Shown here: positions 1 through 9,062 of the stretch, piece by piece
How the letters are laid out: each line of letters begins with the position of its first letter
How positions within the stretch are numbered: the first letter of the stretch is position 1
Source: Akebia trifoliata
Lineage: Eukaryota; Streptophyta; Magnoliopsida; Ranunculales; Lardizabalaceae
Direction of reading: 5' to 3'
Assembly (NCBI GenBank): GCA_017979445.1
Contig: CM030719.1
Coordinates: forward strand, 27,919,317-27,983,316
DNA length: 64,000 bases
Translations under genes and position numbers: made by a program
Notes under the pieces: generated by a model
Databases searched by the model: none
What the model saw: only the letters and a program-made list of their open reading frames with translations
What the model was told of the DNA's origin: nothing

Positions 1-1803
1 ACACTGATGTAAAAATAGAAAAAAAATATATATTGGAAATGTGTAATAATATATTTGGTTGTCGGTGGTATGATATGGACATAATGGAAATTTTTGAGTC
101 ACTTTTGTCTTAATTTCGTGACTTTTGTCTTAGAGAAATTTCATCGATGTAAGGATTATAGATTCAAAGTAACTCGTTTTATGATTTCGTTGAAAGTGAT
201 TTACAATTTCACTAAGATGTAGGTAATTTTCTCGAATCACATAAATTTTTTTTCATCTTTTTTTCATCACTTTACGTGTTATTGTTATTGTTAGAAGATG
301 ATTGAATAAAAACTCATTCATAGATATTTAATGTTTTGAGATCAATGTTTCATTTTTCTCTCGATTGAAAATGGGATATCAAGAGATTGTCGAATTATAT
401 AAGATTCTGACTTCTCTTTCACACGAGCAAACACACAGAAAGAGATCTTAGTGATGGATAGTTTTTACTTTTTAGTATCAATGTGTCTTGCGTGTTAAAC
501 TAAACTAAATTATTGAATAGAGACTTGAATTACTTTAGGATTGACGACTTGGAATGAATAATACAACTTGTCTTTTTTACTAAACATCTTCCTTTGACTA
601 CCATAAATAATGTACTACATGTACAATTAGAAGTTTTAATATAATTTTTCTTGAAACCTAGTCCTTAAGGGGGACTTTTTTTTCATGTATGGGTACGGAT
701 ATTTCAAAGGGTTATAGTTTTTAATTTTTTTTTGTTGGCCTATGTTGAAAATACTCCCTACCTATAGCCTAATTCACCCCCCCCCCCCCCCCCCCACCTA
801 CTCAGAGAGAGAGAGAGACAGAGCGACATGGGCGGTTGGACAGGTTGGAGGGTAAATTCAGGCTCAACCCAAGTAACATAACCCTCAACCCGAGCATCAG
901 GCCTAAGCTCACTAACCTAAAATTAACTTGAGCTTGATATTATAAAATCGGGCTAAGTTCGGGTTAGCCCCAACTTCTTTGTTCTTTCTAAGTCTTCTTC
1001 TTGCATAGAAGAACGCAACTGTTGCAAAAACCGGGATTTTAGTAGTAGGCGGCACCCCCTCTTAGTTTTGAGTAGGCGGAACCATTTTGTTTTGGTTCTT
1101 CTCCACATTCTTACCGGGTGATTTAGGAATTTGCCTATTATTTTTTCAACTGATATGTTGATATATTAATTTTGTCAAGCGCCCCAACCTTACACGGAAC
1201 TCCACCTCGAACTAATTCGTGAGCCAAGCGAGCAACCCGCACCTGAGCCACACACATCTTGATTGAGTTGGACTTGTTGAATAACCATGATTTCATTTTG
1301 ATTAGCAAATAAATTTAATATTTTGAAAAAAAGATATACAAAATAAAAACAAAACTACTAGTAAATAAAATCACATGCAACCTTCAAATTCATCATTGAG
1401 AGAATATTTAGGCAAATCATACTAAATCAAAGTTCACAATAACATTAATTAATTGTTCACAAGGCATAATGATATGATGGAATAAAAAATCTATAATTAA
1501 TATAAAAATATTCATATATTAGTTTATGGAATCAAGTCTGGGTTCAGTTAGGTTGAGATATTCTAACCCAGGCTCAACTCATTTTCTACATAATTCAACC
1601 CAGACTCACCAATCTATCAGGTTGAGCCTGGGTTGAATTCGGACCAGCCCACCAATTTGCAGCCCTATACTGTCTCTTGGATGGGCCCATAGCCCAAAAT
1701 TTATATACAGAAGATGTTGTTTGTCTTTTGATGTAAACGAACTTTAGGATGAGAATAAGTCCATTTATTAGTGATATACCATCTGATTTGACCAGTATTA
1801 CCA
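1..1803. other. Intergenic, low-complexity and degenerate repeats
   Basis: No gene is visible. The stretch is AT-rich and stop-dense in all frames. It contains a run of 19 C at 777-795 followed by a short GA repeat, and from about 825 to 1665 a degenerate repeat rich in family-name-like words such as GGTTGAGCCTGGGTTGAA, ending near GCAGCCCTA. That ending resembles the terminus of the hAT-like element that starts at 1812, but I could not match a left end. The short reading frames here have no recognisable protein similarity. Confidence 0.6.
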
Positions 1804-1811
1804 AGAAGCAT

Positions 1812-2130
1812 TAGGGCTGTCAATTGGTCGGGCTGGGCCAGGCCTAAGGATGAAATACCTAAGTCCAAGTCCGGTCCGCAAATATTTGAGTCTATTCGAG
1901 CCACAAATTTCGTATTTAAATGTGTATTTTTATTTAAAATACATAATACATTAAAAAAAAAAAAAGTGAATATCGGGCTGGGCCACGGGCTTAGAACTTA
2001 AACCTGAACCAAAACCCAAACATGAATCAGGCCTAGCCTCGTCGGTGTTGATATATAAACGGGCCTAGTTACACTACCCAAACCTGGTCCATGCCCGGAA
2101 AGGCTTCAGCCGGCCCCATTGATTGGCCTA
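1812..2130. mobile_element. hAT-type MITE with 8-bp target duplication
   Basis: The left end TAGGGCTGTCAATTGG and the complement of the right end, TAGGCCAATCAATGGG, are imperfect terminal inverted repeats (12 of 16 match). The element is flanked by a perfect 8-bp direct repeat AGAAGCAT (1804-1811 and 2131-2138), the target-duplication length of hAT transposons. The 319-bp interior has no coding capacity, so this is a non-autonomous element. Confidence 0.75.
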
Positions 2131-2187
2131 AGAAGCATGTGACCAAGTTAGGATTCAACAAATTATTTTGTGGGTGTCATGCATTCA

Positions 2188-2396
2188 TAGTTTTAAATCT
2201 CGTCCGAGACCGAGACAACTCATTTGATTCATCTCCGTGTCGTCTACCAACGAGACGGATAGACAAGTCAATGTATTAGACAAGATTTAAAACCCAGGTT
2301 CATTTTCCTCATTGTGGAAACGTATCGGAAAACTCATCCGAGTGACTCGGTCTCATTCATGGACGAGACAAGACGTCAAAACAAGTTTTAAAACCA
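2188..2396. repeat. TIR element, TTTTAAA-ended family
   Basis: The ends read ATAGTTTTAAATCTCGTC and, on the complement of the right side, ATGGTTTTAAAACTTG. The interior is rich in CTCGTCCGAGAC-like words. It resembles the better-preserved copy at 43211-43439. No clear target duplication is visible here. Confidence 0.5.
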
Positions 2397-2751
2397 TCTG
2401 TCACTTGATTAATGTGGATAAATTTGAAAATAAATAAGTAAAAATGGAGAAAATTTTGAGTGGAAGATAAGTCGAGAAAAATAGAGTAGAAGGTAGAACA
2501 AAAGAATCATCGTCTATTTTTTCAATGAAAATATTAGCTAAAAATTGGCATATTTTGTTACTAGAACCTATTACGATAGACTTAATATATGTACAAAATT
2601 TCAATCCCTAATTATGAGTCTAATTAATTAAGGAGAAGGTGCAAAAACTAATGCTTTTGTACCATGGTTGCAATGAACTCATTTTTAGGTAATATCTGCC
2701 AAGTGATTAGATGTTCCACGTATGACCGATATCCGATCGAAATGATTTGCT

Positions 2752-2960
2752 AAAACAAAATAGACTCGTGATTTTCTGACTCCCCCCCTTTGACGTACTC
2801 CCCCATACTCTCCTGAAATGGCATGTACTAGAACCATAGATTTCCTCAAGATACACAACTGCACATCTCCATAAATATGTGCAGCAGTTGTGTATCCCAA
2901 GGAAATCTATGATTTTAGCACATGCCACGTCATGAGAGTATGGGTGAGTATTTCAGAAGT
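2752..2960. repeat. Fold-back (hairpin) element, GGGATACACAACTGCAC family
   Basis: The two halves are imperfect reverse complements: ACCATAGATTTCCTCAAGAT on the left pairs with the segment around 2893-2925 (GGAAATCTATGATTTT), and GATACACAACTGCACAT pairs with ATGTGCAGCAGTTGTGTATC. The centre lies near 2870. The left end GTGATTTTCTGACTCC resembles the GTGATAATCTGACT termini of related copies at 9731, 41302, 54674 and 54884. Confidence 0.7.
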
Positions 2961-3038
2961 GGGGGAGGGACAGAAGCTTCAAATTATGTGACTTAAATAA
3001 CTTTCATAATATTTCTAAGATAATGAATCCATGGGCCA

Positions 3039-3301
3039 AGGACTGTCAATGGATCGGATCCGATAATTTCGAGTTTGGATTGATTATTTGGATTCCAATA
3101 AGGATCCAATCCGATGAGATTTTGATCCAATAATATGTTAGAAAGTTTGTAAATTATTTTATATATTTATTGAAACGTATACACTTGATTTATATTTTAA
3201 ATACAAAAATTGGGTTTTGCCCAATCCGATTGTTAATGGGCTGGATTTGGATCCTAATATTGAGATCTGATAAAAGTCGATCCGATCCGTTGCCAGTCCT
3301 A
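3039..3301. mobile_element. hAT-like MITE
   Basis: The left end AGGACTGTCAATGGATCGG pairs with the complement of the right end (AGGACTGGCAACGGATCGG). Flanking words ATGGGCCA (3031-3038) and ATGGACCA (3303-3310) form an 8-bp target duplication with one mismatch. The interior is rich in GGATCCGAT-like words and has no coding capacity. Confidence 0.65.
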
Positions 3302-4764
3302 CATGGACCAAATAAACCACAACTTTTAATATAATTAGCCAAATGTTCAAACAAGTTATTTCCCAAAACGCACCTCAAGCATTTCCATTGAATGAGAAAT
3401 TCTGTAGCAAAGATTTTTCAGGAAGAACTTCCATTGAAAGCAAACAAAAACAAAAACAAAAACAAAAACATTCCCAAATCATAGTGTTTAACCTTTAGAA
3501 TTTTGGTAATTGCCGAGGGCAATCTAGGAAATGTTATTAATTTTAAAATAAAATAAAAAACTTACAAATTGGGTTGTCACATGGAAATCAATAGATATTG
3601 TTGTCCTAGAGAAGACTTTATGTTCCAATCACATTTTTGTCTACCTCGCATTTTTATTTTTATTTTGAGTTTTCTAACCTTAACTGTTGTAGGATTCATA
3701 GTTAATAATATTTATTGGATTTTGTTGGGAGTTGGGAGCAAGATTTGAATTCAAAATCTTTTTTTTAGTATGATTGGTGTAAGGTTTTTCAATTTTTGGT
3801 GAAACCTTAGCTAAAAAAACATTTTTCTTATTTGTGATAGTTGAAAAGTCAAAAATTCTTTGATTTACGTTCTCTTGAGAGTTGTAGAGGACTCTCTAAA
3901 ATGTTCACACTCAACTTATATATGTTCTCACTCTATTACTTGCTTGAGTGTGAGTGAGAAAGAGAGTGGGACTCACGTGCACATAGGGGCCAAGGCAGCA
4001 TGAGACTATAAATCATTGTGTTTGGAGTCAACTCGTCGAAAAACTTTAGTGCATATGTGTGCTTGCGATGTCCGCGTGGGGGAATACAAATCTTAGATGT
4101 TTAACCCACATGTGGGTGCTCATGAAAGATCCATTTTACTTAAAGATCTTATATCAACCGCTAATCTATCTAACCGTTAGAATTAATGTTTGTTGATCGT
4201 TTGGATCCTATAACATTAAAAAACAAGTCAATTAAGGTCCAAACGTCTCTCTCTTTAATCCATTGAATCTTTAGGTTTTAATTGTTATAAAAAAGAAGTG
4301 TGCCATAGAGTTCTATATGTAAAAATATAGACTGCAAACAGAAACATTGTTATGATTTTATTCTTTTTATGTTCTTCTAATTTTTAGTATTTGTACATTG
4401 ATTTATTCGATCGAGTTCGTCGAAGATCTGTTATTTTCAAGTACACGGTTAACAGATTTGTGACTGTTAAATTTTGGAAATCAATCGCCTAAGACCAATT
4501 GCATTGTGGATATCATCATAAAGGGGTGAAATTGATTTTAAAGACAACGACTTCTTTGTGCCTTAGGCACTCAATCAAACGGATAAGTTCATTCTAACTA
4601 TTATTACTGTCTAATTTAACATAACTTATTTTTATTCAGATTTATACATTAGGTCTAATACAAACAATTGTTTGTTTGATTACCCACATTTTGATTATTC
4701 TTCCATTCTTTCTTTAAATATAATCTTGCACTCTCTCAATCAAAAGAATTGAAAGAAAGATTTA

Positions 4765-4940
4765 GATCCTGTTTAGATGCACATTAAAAAAATAATTTTC
4801 TGACTTTTAAAAGTTAAAAAGTCTGTTTGGATTCATTTAAAAAAAATAAAAAACCTTTACTTTTTAAAAAGAAAAAGGAAACTACTTTCTAAAAGTTATT
4901 TTCTTCCTAGCTATTTTCTACTTTCTATCCAAACGGGATC
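4765..4940. mobile_element. Small TIR element (MITE)
   Basis: The left end GATCCTGTTTAGATG matches the complement of the right end GATCCCGTTTGGATA. The 176-bp body is AT-rich with repeated TTTTAAAAGTTA-like words. The flanks are both T/A-rich (TTTA on each side), so the target duplication cannot be settled. Superfamily is uncertain. Confidence 0.5.
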
Positions 4941-5997
4941 TTTAAATATATGGAAGTTTTTTTAATCTCAAGAAACCAACTTGTGTCTCTCATTTATAAA
5001 AAATGGGGCCATGGCTCTTAGATATTTACAAAAGAAGGTTGCAAGCACATAGGAATTTCAAGTTTGGGTTAAATTTTCTAGGTTTGAAGATGGTGACTTT
5101 GTTGCAACAACCCAAAGAAAAGTACCTACATCTCCTTACCCACTTTATCAGTAGATTAAACTAGGAAGATGGATTGAATTCGACTAGCAAAGGTGCATGG
5201 AATTTCAATTATGTAACATTAGTCATGATTTTTAAAAATAAGTGAAGAATTTTTGCCTACTTTTATAAGTTATATTGATGTAAAAGTAGAAAAAATTTTG
5301 GACTTATGTAATAATGTATCTTGTTGATGGTGTTGCAAAAGACTAAAAAAATGAGTATAAACTCATTGAGAAACATTCAATATTTGAAATCAATGTTTTA
5401 TTTTTCTCTTGATCAAAAATGAGATATTTGTACTAGATCCCTCACACTGGCAAACACACATACACACACAAAAAAATTTAAGAGTGAGTCATGGGTGTAA
5501 AATAATCTTAAAATATATATAGGGTCATGTTCGACAGTCAACACCTTTGTCCTATACGACTTAAAAGTTTTTTTGTGATAGAAAATGGTTTAGAATTGTG
5601 GATCGTCGATTTTTTTACAGTTAGTTTGTAAATCATTTTTAATGGGGGTTGAAGTTTTAGATTTGGCTGATTTTTTGTGAGGATGATCTCTATAACTTTT
5701 AACTCGCATAAGACGAATTTTGACTCCCAACATTGTGTATATATATAAACATATCTTACACCATTCAATTCCCTGAGGTTAAACCTTCATCTTTGCACCA
5801 ACAAATCTAGTGGTGTTCCTCTCTAATAATCAACTATCACCGTATGCTCTTGGTTCTCCTTCTAATTCCTTTTTAACTCTTATGAGATATTTTGATATGT
5901 GTGAATCAATAAGCAAACTGTATTTGAAATGTATTGTTAAGAGATAATTACCAAAACGTGACCAACTTTTGACGTAATTCCCATTCCGACTCATCGT

Positions 5998-6155
5998 TCA
6001 TTTTAATCCTAAAAACATGCCTAGTGAGATCGTAGGTTTTTTTAAAGTGACGATTTTGTTGATAAAAAGTAGCAAGATCGCCACTTTTATAAACTGGTGA
6101 AATTGTCACTTTAAAAAACCTATGATCTCTCTAAGCATGTTTTCGGAATTAAAAT
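5998..6155. repeat. Hairpin-forming inverted repeat
   Basis: Left arm CATTTTAATCCTAAAAACATG and onward (5998-6058) pairs with 6098-6155, which ends in CATGTTTTCGGAATTAAAATG. The segment GTAGGTTTTTTTAAAGTGAC pairs with GTCACTTTAAAAAACCTA. This gives an imperfect stem of about 60 bp with a loop of about 40 bases. No coding capacity; probably a MITE of unknown family. Confidence 0.7.
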
Positions 6156-6296
6156 GATAAGTGAGCTAGAATCATAATTTCATCATATTTAGCTCATGAA
6201 ATTGTAATTCACCTATTGTTAAACTACTACCCAAAAGAGAGAGACCTATTAGATAGTGGATGTACAAAATTAAATACAATGGTGTTGGATTTGTTG

Positions 6297-6500
6297 AAAC
6301 GTATAAGACTTGATTAGTGGCTAATGAACTTATGCCAACTTATGGAGCTGACCATAAAGAGGCTTTTGTCCCAGTAGCAAAAAATGAATACTTTTTGGGT
6401 CCTTGTGTCTATGGTTGCCAATTTGATTTGCCTTATATCAGATGTGTCCTATTGTTTCCCATCTTCTATGTTATCTTTCTTCTAAAGTTGGGTCATCAGT
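6297..6500 (+). pseudogene. Ty1/copia retrotransposon polyprotein relic
   Basis: Reading from 6297, the translation aligns with the junction between the connection region and reverse transcriptase of plant copia polyproteins, normally of the form YKARLVAKG..Q.YG.D..ETFAPVA. Here the matching pieces are LVANELMPTYGADHKEAF followed by VPVAK. The conserved Arg of YKAR is replaced by a stop codon (TGA), and after a shift of frame LVSMVANL recalls the next conserved stretch. Only about 65 residues remain, so it is a dead fragment. No LTRs were found around it. Confidence 0.75.
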
Positions 6501-6928
6501 GGAAGAAGTATTAATCTTCGAATCTTGTGATTTTTAATTGTTTTTGCTATATGTTGGGGCATTTGGATTCTAGAAAGAGGTGAATAACAAGATCTTCAAT
6601 GAGAAAGAGCTTCAATTACACAAAGTCATCTTGGAAATTTTGGATTTTATTTTCCTGTGGAACAAGTCTTTTGATGATTTTAGAAACTACTTTTTTTCAT
6701 GGTTTTGTTTGTAGATGGGACTAGATCTCCTTGTGTTTTATAGCATTGTAATCTTGTATTTTTTTTTTGTTGTTAGTTTCTCTTTTTGTAGAACAGTCTT
6801 TTTGGCCTCTCCTTCCCCCCCATTATATATATAATTTGCAACATACATAGTGTCAATCTTAGTATATCAAGACACATTTTTAAGTGTCACGTTTCCATTA
6901 TAGATGAAGTACTATATATCCTCCTATA

Positions 6929-7153
6929 CAGGGGTGGATTTACATTGGGGCAGTGGCGACACTTACCTCATAAGAATTTTCAAAATCAAAGAATTTATGA
7001 GTTATTATGACAAATAATAATAATAGATAATAAAATTTGTTACTATTGCCACAAAAAAAAAAAAAAAAAAAAAAATCTATCTTAATTGTCGTTACAAATA
7101 ATTTTTCACTTTTGATTGCCTCCACATGAACAAAAATCCTTACTCTGCCCCTA
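6929..7153. mobile_element. hAT-type MITE, CAGGGGYGGA family
   Basis: It begins CAGGGGTGGATTTAC and ends CTGCCCCTA, an approximate inverted repeat of the CAGGGGCGGA termini seen at 58011 and 61176. Flanks CTCCTATA (6921-6928) and CATCTATA (7154-7161) agree at 6 of 8 positions, which fits an old 8-bp target duplication. The interior holds a long A run near 7053-7075. Confidence 0.6.
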
Positions 7154-7161
7154 CATCTATA

Positions 7162-8615
7162 ACTATCAGTGTCCATAGAAAATATGACCTATAGATTCAT
7201 ATTTTTTTTTAAATATTAATTAAAGAGACATTATTATAATGTAATTTTATGGGGGATATTGATTAGTCCCATTGACATGTTTTAATGGACTTTGTTCCCT
7301 CTAAATCATAATAAGTAATTTTAATGGCTTGAAAAAGTTAAAATTAATTATTTTATGAAGTGAAAATGACACTTGTAGAGATAGCTTTTAGATGAACAAA
7401 CATAAATCAACTTCTTTTATTAAAAAAAAAATAAGGAAAACGAAATATAGCAGTAAAAGGATGAGTGTTTAGTGTGGTAAGCATTCGTGGAGTTGGAGAA
7501 AGTGGACACGAAGAGCATTACGTGAACCACATTAATTGCAACAACTGAGCCAAGAGGGGGTTTACCGAACCCAACCCAAACCAATCCACGTCCCTTACCT
7601 ATCTCACACGTGTCAAGGAGATTCATCTGACTATTTTACCAAAATGCCCCTTGATGATATTTTAAACTATGATGAAATCCCTTGCTTCATGCAATATAGA
7701 CTCCACCTTATTCTACCATTGAAATGACTATCATATCCTTTGATTTAGGGTTATTGTGAACTCATACCGTCTCATGCGATACCCACTTGGGTGGGGGCTT
7801 AACGGTAAGACGTAATAATAAGGGTTTGCTCTCCTTGGTCGTGAGTTCGAAACTGAGTAATTACAAACTCCCCGTATTTAAATTGGAACATGTGGTTGTG
7901 GACTCTGCATGAGTCCCGAAGTACTTATAGTCTCACCAATGTGAGGATTTTCACTAGATCACACTCCCCCCACCCCACCCTCATAAAACAAAAAAAAAAT
8001 CCTAAGCGGTGACTAAGGAAACCAATCACAAAATTGGTTTAAATTATAAAAAATGGATTGATTGGGCCAAAGTAGATGGTAATTGTCATGTTCTTTTGGA
8101 TAGATAAGGAAACATGGCAAATAACCCATAGCAATGCTATTGAATTGGAGTTGCTATGGAACTAGTCTATCGTTGTGTATAAGTTTCATTGGACTCTCAA
8201 GTCATCCATGCATAATGTATAATTTAAGTCTTCATTATCTCAAAGATCTCAATGGAGTTGGGACGAAGTGATACTCGACATACAAACAAACGTGTTCTAC
8301 ACCTAGTTATCTATGGCGTAATTTATGTTCAAAGACTACTTCATGATTCATGGAATCTTGTAATTCATACCAAGTATCGTATTGTAATATGTTATTCAAT
8401 GCCAGAATTGAGATAAGGGTAACTTAGTAATTGTATTAAAAATAATAAATTCGTGGTGAGTCACAAATGTAAGTTAGGAAGTGTGTAAATCTTGTAGCAA
8501 ATCAAGGTCAATTTTGTAAAACCAATTTCAAATTAATATTCTCTTTCCTTAGGTTATGTTGCAGGTAAGAAGTTGGGAGTTCAACAGCTTCTCTCCTCAC
8601 TTAACCAAGAATAAT

Positions 8616-8618
<3 letters not shown>
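7162..8618. other. Intergenic upstream of the 187-residue protein gene
   Basis: No gene is supported. Around 7780-7960 lies a short segment with GGTCGTGAGTTCGAAAC, which resembles the B-box of tRNA-derived promoters, so a decayed SINE is possible. The rest is AT-rich unique-looking sequence. The last 100 bases probably include the 5' UTR of the gene that starts at 8684. Confidence 0.4.
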
Positions 8619-8650
<32 letters not shown>

Positions 8651-8661
8651 ATATATATATC
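8619..8661. repeat. (CT)n-(TA)n microsatellite just upstream of a start codon
   Basis: Fourteen CT units (8619-8646) run into a TA repeat (to 8661), ending 22 bases before the ATG at 8684. CT/GA tracts in plant 5' leaders are common and can bind GAGA-binding BPC factors; whether this one does is inference. Confidence 0.85.
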
Positions 8662-8683
8662 TGATCTATCCTCTATCCATCTA

Positions 8684-9005
8684 ATGGAGTTAATGGAAGA
8701 AAACGGGGAGGTGGGGTTTGAAGAGGGAAGGCTCCCCACACATGTTCTTGATGAAGCATTTGAACCAAAGGTTCTCATCTCATGCCCAACTTCTACTACT
8801 TTTTATTCTTTGTTCCCATAATTGTTCTAATATAGTTGACTTTTATTGAGTTTTTTTATTTCATCTTATGTTCTTTTGAATTTCGAATTTTTCAAGAACT
8901 ATTTGTGGCCTCAACATCACCACCAGCTCCAACTTAATGGTGTCCACACTTCTTTGGATGCAGTCCCAATACTTCAGGTACCTTCTTTCTTTCCCCTTGT
9001 TTAAT

Positions 9006-9062
<57 letters not shown>

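Larger units (their letters stand above)
3311..6290. other. Intergenic, minor repeats
   Basis: No gene is supported. The stretch is AT-rich. Recognisable pieces are annotated separately (4765-4940 inverted-repeat element; 5998-6155 hairpin). A further degenerate repeat at about 5528-5770 shares words such as GATTTTTTGTGAGGATGATCTCT with the element in SCY2 intron 12 (26859-27234). Short frames in the region show no protein similarity that I recognise. Confidence 0.5.

Noticed and set aside
6317..6514. 65-codon frame as an independent small gene
   Set aside because: The protein is a decayed copia reverse-transcriptase segment with a stop codon inside the conserved motif.
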